DNA of 64,000 bases from Chitinophaga sp. YR627. Lineage in GTDB: Bacteria; Bacteroidota; Bacteroidia; Chitinophagales; Chitinophagaceae. Shown here one piece after another: positions 25,878 through 36,375 of this stretch (the stretch's first letter is position 1; each line of letters starts with the position of its first letter). The stretch is taken from contig NZ_FOUX01000001.1 in assembly GCF_900114995.1 (NCBI RefSeq), positions 744,001 to 808,000 on the forward strand. The letters run 5' to 3'. A program made the position numbers and the translations under genes. The notes beneath the pieces were generated by a model. The model did no database searches. It was not told the origin of the DNA and saw only the letters and a list, made by a program, of their open reading frames with translations.

Positions 25878-27251
25878 CTATCCTTTAAAAGTCTGCTTAA
25901 TACCCAGCTTTTTCATGCGGGAGTAGAGTGTCTGTGCGGGCATGCTGAGTAATTCGGCTGCGCCGCCTGGTCCGGATACTTTCCCTTTGCCTGCTTTCAG
26001 GGCATTGATGATGTGATCACGTTCCACTTCTTCCATTGTTTTCAGTTTCCCGGACTGCACAATTTCCGTTTCCCGTAATAAGGTGGCTGGCATATCGATA
26101 CTCTCGATCTGGTGGGTGGTGGACAACAATACATGTCTTTCGATCACGTGTTCCAGTTCACGGATATTGCCCGGCCAGTCGTAGGCCATCAGCTCCCGCA
26201 TCGCATTATCACTGATACCTTCTACTGGTATATTGTTCTTTGTAGCGTACTTTCTCAGGAAATGATGTGCCAGCGCATGGATATCTTCCTTTCTGTTACG
26301 CAAAGGCGGTAATTCCAGCGGGAAGATACTCAGGCGGTAATAGAGGTCGAGTCTGAAACGACCTTCTGCCACTTCCTTTTCCAGTTGTCTGTTAGTCGCC
26401 GCGATGATACGAACATCCACTTTTACCGGACTTTCTCCACCTACCCGTTCGATCTCTTTTTCCTGTAAAACGCGCAGCAGCTTTACCTGTGCATCCGGTG
26501 GCATTTCCCCGATCTCGTCGAGGAAGATCGTACCTTTATCTGCCTGTTCAAAGCGGCCGGTACGTTTCTGTGTGGCGCCGGTAAAAGCGCCTTTTTCATG
26601 ACCAAAGAGCTCTGTTTCTATCAGGGACAGGGGCAGGGCGGCACAGTTTACCACTACCAGCGGGCGGTTGGCACGGGGAGAAAGCCTGTGTATACATTGT
26701 GCCACCATTTCCTTACCGGTACCACTTTCGCCGGTGATCAGCACAGAGGTATCGGAAGGGGCGACTATTTTTATCTGTTCAATCAGTTCTTTGGTTTTCG
26801 GACTGGTCCCGATGATGGAATCCAGGCAGTTGGAATCTGCTTTTACAGTGGCTTCCCGCTGAAGGCGCACGTTTTCTGTCTGGTGTTTGTACCGTGCGAT
26901 GTCCAGCATCACAAAGAGGTCTTTTTCCCGGAAAGGTTTTACGAGGAAGCCGTAGGGCTGGGTCAGTTTGGCTGCTTCCAGTGTACGGTGGTTGGTATTG
27001 GCGGAAATGTAAAGGAAGGGCACTTTTTTCTCCATTAACTCTTTTCCCAGGTCAATACCGGACAGGTCGCCTTTGAGGATAATGTCCAGCAAAACCCATT
27101 CCGGATTGTGTTTTTCTATCAGCGCACGTGCCTGCACAACAGAAGCCGCAATGCCGCAGATGTTGTATCCTGCTTTTTGAAGCATAAGACGCAGGTCATT
27201 TGCGACAATAAATTCGTCTTCAACTATCAATATGTTTCCTTTACTGTTCAT
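25878..27251 (-). CDS. NtrC-type response regulator (REC, AAA+, Fis HTH)
   Basis: A 457-residue response regulator. The receiver (1-120) has E11/D12, the phosphoacceptor D56 (LLDIIL) and K in LVKPF. The sigma-54 AAA+ domain has GESGTGKE, HEKGAFTGA and LDEIGE; the Fis-type HTH ends in RMKKLGIK. The start ATG at 27251 overlaps the stop of the kinase gene (TGATG), which selects this start over an upstream in-frame ATG at 27296 and implies translational coupling. Its partner is therefore the TPR kinase encoded upstream. Targets probably include the sigma-54-type promoter at 20713. Confidence 0.92.
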   Translation of the reverse strand: MNSKGNILIVEDEFIVANDLRLMLQKAGYNICGIAASVVQARALIEKHNPEWVLLDIILKGDLSGIDLGKELMEKKVPFLYISANTNHRTLEAAKLTQPYGFLVKPFREKDLFVMLDIARYKHQTENVRLQREATVKADSNCLDSIIGTSPKTKELIEQIKIVAPSDTSVLITGESGTGKEMVAQCIHRLSPRANRPLVVVNCAALPLSLIETELFGHEKGAFTGATQKRTGRFEQADKGTIFLDEIGEMPPDAQVKLLRVLQEKEIERVGGESPVKVDVRIIAATNRQLEKEVAEGRFRLDLYYRLSIFPLELPPLRNRKEDIHALAHHFLRKYATKNNIPVEGISDNAMRELMAYDWPGNIRELEHVIERHVLLSTTHQIESIDMPATLLRETEIVQSGKLKTMEEVERDHIINALKAGKGKVSGPGGAAELLSMPAQTLYSRMKKLGIKQTFKG

Positions 27252-29491
27252 CAGGTGTGTGTATGTATATTTTCGTTCGATATAAATTCCTTGCATCGGA
27301 AGGCGACCGTGATGGAAACGCCCGGATGATTGTCGGATAGTGTAAATGTACCATCCAGCTGGAGGCTGAGTCCCTGCATGAGGCTCATGCCCAGAGAGGC
27401 AGATTCGGCTATGTTTTTCCCTTCGGGAATGCCTACGCCATTGTCACTGATACTGAGGAAACAGTTGCCGTCCGGAATGGCTTTAAAACTGATCCCGATA
27501 TTGCCTTTGCTCTGATTGGGAAACGCATATTTTAATGCATTGCTGACTGCTTCGTTCAGAATGAGTCCGAGTGGTACAGCTTCTACTACATCCAGTGCCA
27601 CATGATCGCTATCCACTTTGAAGCTGATATGGGCATTGGTATCCAGGCTATCCCTGATGTAGGTGATCATTTCGGGAATGTACCAGTTCATGTCTATTTT
27701 CCCGAGATTTTCCGTCTGATACAGGCGCTGATGGATGAGCGACATGGAGTACATCCGCTGCTGACTGTTGCGGATGGCTGCCAGTGCGTCTTCATTGTTC
27801 AGGTATTGCGACTGTGTATTCAGCAGACTGATAATGATCTGTAAGTTATTCTTTACCCGGTGATGTATTTCTTTCAGCAGCCATTCTTTCTCATCCAGCA
27901 GTGCTTTCAGTGTTTCATTTTGTTCGTTGATCTCATGCTGCTGACTTTCCAGTTTGATGTTAGTTCGCTTCTTACTCCTGTAGCGGGTGTAAACCAGTAT
28001 CAGGAAAACGATCAATATCAGAATTCCGCCGATGATCAGGTAACGGATCATGATCTCTTTTTCCAGTGAACTGGCCTGTAACTGACTTTTCTGTGTTAGC
28101 AGCAGGATGTCTTTATCCTTTTCTTCTGTTTCAAACTGCAGTTGCAGCTGGCCCAGTTGTCTTGTTTGCGCCAGACTATTCAGTGAGTCTGATAAGGTTT
28201 TATACTGCTGGAAATGGCCAATAGCAGCTGTCAGATCACCCAGTGCAGAATCCGTTCTGTAACGGAGGCGTTCCAGCATCGCATTACCCTGCACAGATGA
28301 TATCTGTTGTGTGGCAAGCTCATTCAGGTACGTCGCTGCTTCCCGGAAGTGACCTGTTTCTACAAGATACAAAGATATGTAAGCGGAGCATCCTGTTCTT
28401 TCATATTCAGAAATTCTGTCGCTATTGTGGAGTTGCAGTATTTTCTGGTAATAACTGTTTGCTTTATGGTAGTCGTGCAGGGCAAGGTATAGACGCAGGT
28501 ATTGCCGGTAGAGGTAACTGAGGTCATCTGCTTCGGTAATAGGGCGGTAACTGACCGCAATGTTGAGCGTATCTATGCTTTCTTTGTATTGTCCGGTTTT
28601 GATGAACAGTTCAGCAATGTTGAGCTGATAATTCTGGACAGCAGCTGAATCGTTCAGCTGATATGCGAGGAGGAGAGCTTTTTTATAATATTCCAGTGCC
28701 TGCCGCGTGTAATTGATACTATGGTAGCTCATCCCGAGGCGCTGGTACACGGTGGCCATCAGTTGACTTGTATCCTTTACTTTTTCGCCTGTGTGGACGG
28801 CGAGCATATTGTAACGTAAGCCTTCGACGAAGTTGTTCTGTTCGTTGTAAACGGTGCCGATGAGGGCATAGACGCCCTGCAGGCGTTTAAAACCGGCGGA
28901 CTGGTAAAGTGCCAGTGACTGTTGTAGCCGGGACAGGGCGGTGGTATAATCTTTTTTGAGCTGATAGAGATCGCCGATCATTTCCAGAAGGGCGGCTTCG
29001 CGGACCTTATCGCCTATCTGGTGATAGAGATGAGCACCTTTTTCGTAGAGAGAGATCTTCATAGGAAGATCGGTATCGGCGTTGCTATAGCAACCTGCCA
29101 GTTCGATAAAGGCGTCAGCTTTCTGTTTTTCCGTACCCGCTTTGCTAAGGAGGTCTACGGCTTCCATGGCATACACGGTGGCTTCGTTACCCTGTTTGTT
29201 GTGGCGCAGGGCAGCGCTCATGAGTTGTTTACTGAGGCCCAGTCCCTGGTCATAGTTAAACCTGCGACTGAGGGTAGCCATCTCCTGTGAGATGCGTTTT
29301 GCATTTTCGCAATCGGCTGCAAGCGGTTGGGTTTTACCAAGGATGCGATCTCCCTGTTGCCATAACTGGTGTATGGTGGCAATGGCAGCGGATCGTTCGT
29401 CTTCTCCGGAGCGGAACACGTTTGCGTGTGACCGTCCATAGACCGTAAGCAGTAGAAAGCTGATAAAAAGTATATAGCGGATGCCGCTCAT
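27251..29491 (-). CDS. TPR-containing sensor histidine kinase (HisKA_2 type)
   Basis: A 746-residue membrane kinase with signal peptide ([19 protein letters not shown]), a periplasmic array of TPR-like helices (about 60-400, for example [24 protein letters not shown]), one membrane segment (about 482-504) and a cytoplasmic HisKA_2 domain with [10 protein letters not shown] (phosphoacceptor His near 543), followed by a HATPase domain with N-box [13 protein letters not shown] and G-box DNGVGIPEG. No receiver domain is fused. It is coupled to the NtrC-type regulator and is a close paralogue of the next kinase. Confidence 0.92.
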   Translation of the reverse strand: MSGIRYILFISFLLLTVYGRSHANVFRSGEDERSAAIATIHQLWQQGDRILGKTQPLAADCENAKRISQEMATLSRRFNYDQGLGLSKQLMSAALRHNKQGNEATVYAMEAVDLLSKAGTEKQKADAFIELAGCYSNADTDLPMKISLYEKGAHLYHQIGDKVREAALLEMIGDLYQLKKDYTTALSRLQQSLALYQSAGFKRLQGVYALIGTVYNEQNNFVEGLRYNMLAVHTGEKVKDTSQLMATVYQRLGMSYHSINYTRQALEYYKKALLLAYQLNDSAAVQNYQLNIAELFIKTGQYKESIDTLNIAVSYRPITEADDLSYLYRQYLRLYLALHDYHKANSYYQKILQLHNSDRISEYERTGCSAYISLYLVETGHFREAATYLNELATQQISSVQGNAMLERLRYRTDSALGDLTAAIGHFQQYKTLSDSLNSLAQTRQLGQLQLQFETEEKDKDILLLTQKSQLQASSLEKEIMIRYLIIGGILILIVFLILVYTRYRSKKRTNIKLESQQHEINEQNETLKALLDEKEWLLKEIHHRVKNNLQIIISLLNTQSQYLNNEDALAAIRNSQQRMYSMSLIHQRLYQTENLGKIDMNWYIPEMITYIRDSLDTNAHISFKVDSDHVALDVVEAVPLGLILNEAVSNALKYAFPNQSKGNIGISFKAIPDGNCFLSISDNGVGIPEGKNIAESASLGMSLMQGLSLQLDGTFTLSDNHPGVSITVAFRCKEFISNENIHTHT

Positions 29492-29660
29492 GCTGTAATC
29501 GTCAATTTTGATAGGTTCGCTGCTGATTCAGCGAAGTGTAGTATCTGCCAATATCAATACCAGAATATTATTGTTTGATTATCAGTTGGTTTAGTAAAAA
29601 CGGGAGCTGGGAGAATTTACGATATATCGCAATTTTATGCGGGGCTTCAGAAAAAGGTCC

Positions 29661-31919
29661 CTAGTCGGCATAGGCGTGGGCTTTTTCGCTGGTAGCAAAG
29701 TTCTGGTATTTGAATGAAATTCTGATAGAAAGGCCCGGATAATTATTGCTTAGCTCAAAAGTTCCATCCAGCTGCATGGCCAGTCCCTGCATGAGGCTCA
29801 TACCGAGAGAAGCCGTGGCCAATGGGTCTTTTCCTTCGGGGATACCGACACCGTCGTCGCTGACGCTAAGTTCACAGGTATCTTCTGCGATCATCTGCAA
29901 AATGACGGAGATCCTTCCCTTACGGTTGTCCGGAAAGGCATATTTAATGGCATTGCTGACCGCTTCATTCAAAATGAGGCCCAGGGGTACTGCCTGGATC
30001 ACATCGAGCGCTATAGGGTCGCAATTGACCTTAAAACTGATCTTTTTCTCTGTCTCGAAGCTATCCTTCATATACCCGATCATTTCGGGGATATACCAGT
30101 GCATATCGATCTTACCCAGGTTGTCTGTCTGATACAGGCGCTGGTGTATCAGCGACATGGAATACATCCGCTGCTGGCTGTTCCGGATGGCTGCCAGGGC
30201 GTCTTTATTATTCAGGTACTGGGACTGTGTGTTAAGGAGGCTGATGATGATCTGTAAGTTGTTTTTCACCCGGTGGTGAATTTCTTTCAGCAGCCATTCT
30301 TTCTCATCCAGCAGGCCTTTCAGGGCTTCGTTCTGGGCGTTGATCTCGTTCTGCTGGCTTTCCAGCTGGATGTTGGTCCGCTTTTTACTCCGGTAGCGGG
30401 CATACATCAGGGCGAGAAAGGCAATGAGGATGATCACACCGCCGATGATGACATAGCGGAAGACCTTTTCCTTTTGCAGGTCTGCTTCCTGCAGCTGGTT
30501 TTTCTGTACCAGGAGTTTGATGTCTTTATCTTTCTGCTCTGTTTCAAACTGGAGCTGAATCTGTCCTAATTGTCTGGATTGGGCCAGGTTCCGGGCGGAG
30601 TCAGAAAGCATCTTATGCTGCAGCATGTGTTTGATAGCGCCGGAGAGGTTGCCCCGGGCAGAGTCAGTTTTGTATTGCAGCAGGGACACCAGTGCATTAC
30701 GTGATACGGAAGCTGGATAGGTGCGCTCCATGATCGCAAATGAATCGAGGTAATGTGCTGCTTCTGTATAATGGCCGGTTTTTGTCAGGTAGGAGGACAT
30801 CGGGACACGTAGTTCCTGTTTCATGATCTCGTTCACCTGTCCGTAGATCCCCAGCATTTTCTGATAGTATTTCTCAGCATTACGGTAATCCTTCATGTTG
30901 AGATAAATCGTCACATACCGCATCATAAAGAATCCTTCATCATATATGTCGGCTACCGGATAACGGGTATAGGCGGCATTCAGACTGTCCAGCGCTTCGT
31001 CAAACCGCCTCATTTTGCCAAGGACCTCACCGATATTAAAGAGCAGGTTTTGTACACCGGGTATATCATTATTGATCCTTGAGATCCTGATTCCCTTCTG
31101 ATAACATTCCAGGGCCTGTTTGTTATAGTCAATACTGTAGTAACTCATAGCAAGTCTGTTGTAGATAGTGGCCATGAGTGTACTGGAATCGCGTTGTTCT
31201 TCTCCTGTTTTCAGTGCCAGCAGGTTGTAGCGCAGGGCCTCAACAAAGTTGCTCTGCTCATTGTATACGCTACCCATGATGGCATAGATGCCCTGTAGTC
31301 TTTTATAGTTCAGTGTTTTGTATAAGCTTAGCGCATGATTCAGGTGTTTAAGTGCGTCTGCATGGTTTTGTTTCAGCAGATTGAGGTCACCCAGTACCTC
31401 GAGTAAGGTAGCTTCTTTTAACTGATCGCCAAGGTTGTGATAGATGTTGATACCTTTTTCATACAGCGCTATTTTAGGAGGGAGATCGGGATCGGAATTA
31501 CCATAAGAAGCTCCCAGTTCTACAAGTGCATCTGCGTGCAGAAGTTCAGTGCCTGTACTGCTTAATATGTTGACCGCTTCCTCTGCCAGCGGACGGCTTT
31601 TGTCAGGATGTCCTTCTTCCCGAAATGCCATTGCCCGGAGTAGTTTACTCAGTCCCAGTCCCTGCTTATAATGTGTCGGTTTGCTGAGGACTTCTATACG
31701 TCCGGCAATATATCGAACACTGTCCATATCACTTTGTACAGCGCCAGGTTTTAGCAGCAGATTTTCAGCCTGGGTTCTAAGCCTGCTTATTTCCGCGATG
31801 GGCTGTTGCTGGTTATCGGACGCAGCGGCATCAGTCAACGCTGTTCCACAGGTAAGGAAAAGCAGGTTTATAATAAAGAATAACAGGCGGATACCGCCGG
31901 TATTGTGGTGATGATTCAT
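29661..31919 (-). CDS. Second TPR sensor histidine kinase, tandem paralogue
   Basis: A 752-residue kinase with the same layout as its downstream neighbour: signal peptide, TPR helices, one membrane segment ([17 protein letters not shown]), a HisKA_2 box [10 protein letters not shown] (His near 547-548) and a HATPase domain with [13 protein letters not shown] and [10 protein letters not shown] start it at ATG 31919, just before a normal signal peptide, not at 31994, which would add 25 residues. It follows the AraC-type response regulator (gap about 87 bases), its likely partner. The cytoplasmic halves of the two kinases are nearly identical while the sensor halves differ, indicating duplication and divergence in signal. 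Confidence 0.92.
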   Translation of the reverse strand: MNHHHNTGGIRLLFFIINLLFLTCGTALTDAAASDNQQQPIAEISRLRTQAENLLLKPGAVQSDMDSVRYIAGRIEVLSKPTHYKQGLGLSKLLRAMAFREEGHPDKSRPLAEEAVNILSSTGTELLHADALVELGASYGNSDPDLPPKIALYEKGINIYHNLGDQLKEATLLEVLGDLNLLKQNHADALKHLNHALSLYKTLNYKRLQGIYAIMGSVYNEQSNFVEALRYNLLALKTGEEQRDSSTLMATIYNRLAMSYYSIDYNKQALECYQKGIRISRINNDIPGVQNLLFNIGEVLGKMRRFDEALDSLNAAYTRYPVADIYDEGFFMMRYVTIYLNMKDYRNAEKYYQKMLGIYGQVNEIMKQELRVPMSSYLTKTGHYTEAAHYLDSFAIMERTYPASVSRNALVSLLQYKTDSARGNLSGAIKHMLQHKMLSDSARNLAQSRQLGQIQLQFETEQKDKDIKLLVQKNQLQEADLQKEKVFRYVIIGGVIILIAFLALMYARYRSKKRTNIQLESQQNEINAQNEALKGLLDEKEWLLKEIHHRVKNNLQIIISLLNTQSQYLNNKDALAAIRNSQQRMYSMSLIHQRLYQTDNLGKIDMHWYIPEMIGYMKDSFETEKKISFKVNCDPIALDVIQAVPLGLILNEAVSNAIKYAFPDNRKGRISVILQMIAEDTCELSVSDDGVGIPEGKDPLATASLGMSLMQGLAMQLDGTFELSNNYPGLSIRISFKYQNFATSEKAHAYAD

Positions 31920-32006
31920 ATTGTTCACATACTCTTCCTGTGCGCAAAAAGAGCTCATTTGCCTGAAAATAAGGCGGAAAGATAACAAAAGCAAGGTGAT
32001 TTTTTG

Positions 32007-32795
32007 CTAGAAAAAGGATGTCCGGAGTATTCCTTCTTTCTTGCTGATCTGTTGGAAGGCGGTAGGCGTCATCTTGAATTGCCGGAGAAAAGCCTTACCA
32101 AAACTGCTCTGGGAATTGAATCCGGTCATCAGGGCCACTTCAAATATTTTATATCCTGTACCTGTCAGTAATTCGATTGCTTTTTTCAGTCTGGTTTCCA
32201 TGACCAGTTCATTGGGCGTCATATCAGACAGCGCTTTGATCTTCCTGTAGAGGGTAGGGCGGCTGATGTTCAGGAGCTTTGCCAGCAGGTCTACATCCAG
32301 GGCTGTGTTTTCGATGTTGTCGAGAATAAGGTGGTTCAGTGCTGCGAGAAAATCTTCTTCCGGTTTCGGGCAGTTGGCGGCTGCCATATGTCCCTGGGGA
32401 TAGCGGGTATAATAGGCCCTGATCTTTTTGCGGTTGTTCAGCAGACTGCTGATCTGGGCTTTGAGGTGTTCGGAGGAGAAGGGTTTATCAATACAGGCAT
32501 CTGCACCTGCTTTCAAACCATCCAGCTGTGATTGCGGTCTTTTTCCTACGGTAAGAAGAATCACGGGAATATGTGAATAGTGCAGGCTGGTTTTAACATG
32601 CAGACAGAGATCGAAACCGCTGAGCAATGGCGTTTGCATATCTGAGATGATGATGCGTACGGGATGACTTTCTATCATTTCAAGGGCATGTTGGCCGTTT
32701 TCAGCTGTAACGACGAGGTAATCCTTTCCCAGGTCCCTGGACAGCAGCTGTAATATGTCCCTGTTATTATCCACTATTAATAGTGTGTCTTGCAT
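32007..32795 (-). CDS. Response regulator with AraC-type DNA-binding domain
   Basis: A 262-residue protein. The receiver domain (1-120) keeps the phosphoacceptor D52 (ISDMQTP), T82 and K104 (DKPF), but the acidic pair is D9/N10 (VDNN), so one metal-binding acid is replaced. The AraC-type double HTH (about 150-255) has LLAKLLNISRPTLYRKIK and ALMTGFNSQSSFGKAFLRQFKMTP. It resembles the C-terminal end of the hybrid two-component systems that control glycan genes in Bacteroidetes, here as a free protein. It is first in a gene block with two kinases and an NtrC-type regulator, and is divergent from the susC gene. Confidence 0.9.
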   Translation of the reverse strand: MQDTLLIVDNNRDILQLLSRDLGKDYLVVTAENGQHALEMIESHPVRIIISDMQTPLLSGFDLCLHVKTSLHYSHIPVILLTVGKRPQSQLDGLKAGADACIDKPFSSEHLKAQISSLLNNRKKIRAYYTRYPQGHMAAANCPKPEEDFLAALNHLILDNIENTALDVDLLAKLLNISRPTLYRKIKALSDMTPNELVMETRLKKAIELLTGTGYKIFEVALMTGFNSQSSFGKAFLRQFKMTPTAFQQISKKEGILRTSFF

Positions 32796-33161
32796 ACGTG
32801 GTTCAGATAAAAGCGATAAATAAATGTATCAGTACAACGTTCCTGTTCATTTGATGGCCAGACTTCCGGGTCCATTATTCGGGTTCACTCCCTAAATTTA
32901 CGCAACCGATTGTGATTTGAGAAATAATAACTAATTATTGATAAGGGATGACCAAAAAATCTGGCAATTTATAAGGTACTTCACACCTGAATTGACAGCG
33001 AGGACCAATATCAGCTCAAACTAAAAACGATTCCCGTATGAAATACTGTGTTCCCCGGAGAGCGCATTGTCTACTCATGGATCTACTCAATATGTGTTAA
33101 GTTGACAATATTTTTCTCCTGTTGATATATTATCATTTAAAAACTATCAATTCCCCGCGTT
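32796..33161. other. Intergenic control region before susC
   Basis: This 366-base gap between the response regulator and susC contains one LacI-type operator (32901-32914). A candidate promoter for susC is TTG at 32910-32912, then 19 bases, then TAATTATTG at 32932-32940. That would make a leader of about 215 bases. Long leaders are common for SusC genes. No small gene or clear riboswitch was recognised. Confidence 0.5.
32901..32914 (-). promoter_or_regulatory. LacI-type operator upstream of susC
   Basis: On the minus strand it reads CACAATCGGTTGCG, identical in 13 of 14 positions to the site at 44698-44711 next to lacI and similar to the one at 44638-44651. It lies on a possible -33 element of susC. 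Repression by the LacI protein encoded at 43525 is inferred. Confidence 0.6.
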
Positions 33162-36100
33162 ATGAAGCTTTCTTTACGAGCTTTTTTCCGGATGCGTCCG
33201 GCCCCCGGCAAACAGAAACGTGCGCTTCCGGTTTGGCTGACCACGATCGTGGCCATGTTGTTGCTGACCGGCGCCTATGCCCAAAACAACCCACCAGTCA
33301 GAGGTAAGGTACTGGATGAGACAGGGAAGCCCCTGTCCGGCGTTACCGTAGCTGTTAAAAACACATCCAGGGGTACTGTTACCGGCACTGACGGTTCTTA
33401 CACTATCAATGCTACCGCAGGTGATGTACTGCTGTTCAGTTTTGTGGGGTATACAACCTCACAGGTAACGGTAGGCAGTGGTGCTAAATACGAGATCAGT
33501 CTGGCGCCAAATTCCCAATCCCTGGAGCAGATGGTGGTGATCGGTTATGGTGCACAGAAGAAAAGTTCCCTTACAGGGTCTGTGGCATCAGTGAACAGTA
33601 AGACCATTGCCGAACTGCCGGTAGTCAGTGTACAACAGGCCCTGCAGGGCCGTGTGGCTGGTCTGACGGTTACCAATAACGGTACACCCGGTTCCGATCC
33701 GATCATCCGTATCAGGGGGATCAGTTCTATCAGCTATGCTTCTGACCCTTTGTATGTGATCGATGGATTCCCCACTGCTAACCTCGCCAGTTTTGACAGC
33801 AGAGATGTGCAATCGGTAGAGGTGCTGAAGGATGCAAGTGCAGCGGCCATTTATGGTTCCCGTGCCACGAATGGCGTTATCATCATTACAACCAGGAAAG
33901 GGTCCCGTGATGGTAAGCCGCATGTCAACTTTGATTCCTATGTAGGTGTACAGTCAGCCTGGAAGACGATCGACCTGCTCAATACGCAGCAATACCTGCA
34001 ATATGAGCGTGCATTGAACGGTGCTGCCGGTATTGCCAGACCTCCGCGTCTGGAAGATGCCAATTTCAATCAGCCGTTGTATGACGGTACTTCCCAGACC
34101 TTTGCACAGACCAATACGGACTGGCAGGATGCCTATTTCAGAAAGGCGCTGATCACGCAGTCAAATGTATCTGTGAGTGGCGGTAATGAAGCCTCCCGTT
34201 ATTTTATGTCTGCCGGCCATCTGAAACAGGATGGTATTGCGCAGGGCGTTAATTATGAGCGCGGTAATTTCCGCATTAACTCAGAACATAACATCAGCAA
34301 GGTGTTTACGGTAGGAGAGAATGTATTACTTTCTTATTCCAAACAGCGCTATGATAATACTTCCGGTAACAGGACCCGCCTGGCCAACATTATCAGGGCA
34401 TTGCCTTATCTGCCGGTGTATGATCCGACGACCAATGGCGGTTTCCGGAATGCAGAGAACAGTGTGGATGGCGCCGATCCTACCAACCCGGTAGAGGATG
34501 CGATCCTGCTGGGTAATGCACATCGTCAGGTATTCAAGTTACTGGGTACAGTGTATGCCCAGGTGAATCTTACACCCTGGCTGAATTTCCGTTCTACTTT
34601 CGGGGCAGATTATGTATCCAACTATCAACATGAATTCCTGCCTATTTACAATGATAAGGGCAGAAATGCGTCTGTTGCGACGATTAATGATCAGCGCTCC
34701 AACAGAACGACTTTGCTGTATACACAACAGCTGACTTTTGACAAGACCTTTAATAATCATCATTTTAATGCCGTAGCGGTGTATGAAAGACAGCAGGCAG
34801 ACAATTTTGGTGAGACACAGTCTGGTAACCAGAGTACCAATGAACGGGAAACATTTGTTGGTGCTACGAATGTGACCGCTTTTTCTTCCCGTACTGCTAC
34901 TTTGATACAATCGTATATCGGACGTCTGAGTTATGATTTCGCGGGTAAATACCTGCTGAGTGGTGCTATTCGTCGCGATGGCTTGTCTGTATGGGCGCCT
35001 GGCAAGAAGTTCCAGAGTTTCCCATCTGTGTCTGCGGGCTGGAAGATAGACCAGGAGCCTTTCCTGCAACCGGTAACGGCGATCTCTGAATTAAAACTCC
35101 GCGGTGGCTGGGGTATTACAGGTCTGAACGCAATCGGTATTTTCCCCGCTTTGCAGAATTCTATTCTGGGAAATGAATATCCCTGGCAGGCAGTAGTACA
35201 GGCCAATGGTGCGAGTTATCCTTTTGGCAATACCATTACTGTGGGTAATGCTTCTTATTACAATCAGCTGGCCAGCAGTGGTCTGGAGTGGGAGAAAACC
35301 AAACAGCTGAATATTGGTCTGGACCTGGGATTGTTCAATAACCGGGTCACTTTCACAGCTGAGTGGTACCGGAGACAAACGGATAACCTGATCCTGACGA
35401 TTCCGACGCCTTACAGTTTTGGGTTTGGAGGTACAGGTTCAGAGCTGAATGCTGCTTCTATGAGGAATAACGGGGTGGACCTGCAACTGGGTTATAATAA
35501 AACTGGTGGCAGCTTTACCTGGAACCTGACAGGTAATATCGGGTTTATCAAAAACAAGATCCTCAGTCTGAATACTGCCAGTGCGACCATCGATGCTGGC
35601 GCGGATGCCGATTTTGGAAATGGTAATATGACCCGTACGGTAGGCGGACAGGCAATCCAGTCCTTCTATGGTTATGTGGTAGAAGGCATCTTCCAGAGCC
35701 AGGATGAAGTGAATAAGAGCCCGGTACAGATTGCAGGTACTGATCCTGCCAAATCTACTGCTCCCGGTGATATCAAATTCAAAGATCTGAATGGTGACGG
35801 TAAGATCACTGCGGATGACCGCACTTTCCTCGGAACCTATATTCCTAAGTTCACCTACGCGCTGAACTACAGCGGTAACTATAAAAACTTTGACCTCTCC
35901 CTGTTCTTCCAGGGCGTACAGGGTAATAAGATCTTCAATGGTACCCGCGTATTGCGTGAAGGAATGGCCCGTCTGTTTGGAGCAGGCGTGGAGGTACTGA
36001 ATGCCTGGACACCGACAAATACAAATACGGATATCCCGAGGGCAGTCAGCGGTGATCCCAATCAGAATGCACGTGTATCAGACCGCTGGATCGAGAATGG

Positions 36101-36350
36101 TTCTTACCTGCGACTGAAGAACGTTATCCTGGGTTACTCGCTGCCGGCATCCGCGTTGCGTACGCTTACGCATGGTGCGGTCAGCAACTTCAGGGTGTAT
36201 GTTTCTTCTCAGAACCTGCTGACCTTCACCGGTTATAAGGGATGGGATCCGGAGATCGGTTCCAAGAATACGACACTTACCAATGGTGTTGATTATGGTC
36301 AGTATCCTTCTGCAAGGTCATTCCAGTTTGGCTTACAGGTAGGTTTCTAA
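33162..36350 (+). CDS. SusC/RagA-type TonB-dependent outer-membrane transporter
   Basis: A 1062-residue SusC-like receptor. A long N-terminal signal (membrane part about 25-38, cleavage after AYA) is followed by a carboxypeptidase-regulatory-like domain (about 47-120, VRGKVLDETGKPLSGVTV), a TonB box region (QMVVIGYGAQKK), a plug (about 130-245; YVIDGFP, DASAAAIYGSRATNGVI) and the beta-barrel ending in FQFGLQVGF. There is no STN domain, so anti-sigma signalling through it is not expected. It imports oligosaccharides bound by the SusD partner, 25 bases downstream. The GH115/GH43 neighbours suggest xylan-derived, glucuronate-bearing oligosaccharides. Confidence 0.95.
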   Translation: MKLSLRAFFRMRPAPGKQKRALPVWLTTIVAMLLLTGAYAQNNPPVRGKVLDETGKPLSGVTVAVKNTSRGTVTGTDGSYTINATAGDVLLFSFVGYTTSQVTVGSGAKYEISLAPNSQSLEQMVVIGYGAQKKSSLTGSVASVNSKTIAELPVVSVQQALQGRVAGLTVTNNGTPGSDPIIRIRGISSISYASDPLYVIDGFPTANLASFDSRDVQSVEVLKDASAAAIYGSRATNGVIIITTRKGSRDGKPHVNFDSYVGVQSAWKTIDLLNTQQYLQYERALNGAAGIARPPRLEDANFNQPLYDGTSQTFAQTNTDWQDAYFRKALITQSNVSVSGGNEASRYFMSAGHLKQDGIAQGVNYERGNFRINSEHNISKVFTVGENVLLSYSKQRYDNTSGNRTRLANIIRALPYLPVYDPTTNGGFRNAENSVDGADPTNPVEDAILLGNAHRQVFKLLGTVYAQVNLTPWLNFRSTFGADYVSNYQHEFLPIYNDKGRNASVATINDQRSNRTTLLYTQQLTFDKTFNNHHFNAVAVYERQQADNFGETQSGNQSTNERETFVGATNVTAFSSRTATLIQSYIGRLSYDFAGKYLLSGAIRRDGLSVWAPGKKFQSFPSVSAGWKIDQEPFLQPVTAISELKLRGGWGITGLNAIGIFPALQNSILGNEYPWQAVVQANGASYPFGNTITVGNASYYNQLASSGLEWEKTKQLNIGLDLGLFNNRVTFTAEWYRRQTDNLILTIPTPYSFGFGGTGSELNAASMRNNGVDLQLGYNKTGGSFTWNLTGNIGFIKNKILSLNTASATIDAGADADFGNGNMTRTVGGQAIQSFYGYVVEGIFQSQDEVNKSPVQIAGTDPAKSTAPGDIKFKDLNGDGKITADDRTFLGTYIPKFTYALNYSGNYKNFDLSLFFQGVQGNKIFNGTRVLREGMARLFGAGVEVLNAWTPTNTNTDIPRAVSGDPNQNARVSDRWIENGSYLRLKNVILGYSLPASALRTLTHGAVSNFRVYVSSQNLLTFTGYKGWDPEIGSKNTTLTNGVDYGQYPSARSFQFGLQVGF

Positions 36351-36375
36351 ACAAGCGCAGTAAAAACGATCAGAC

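Noticed and set aside
29516..29535. Seven-bp inverted repeat TTCGCTG/CAGCGAA upstream of kinase 1
   Set aside because: Short, without T-run; may be a minor operator or chance.
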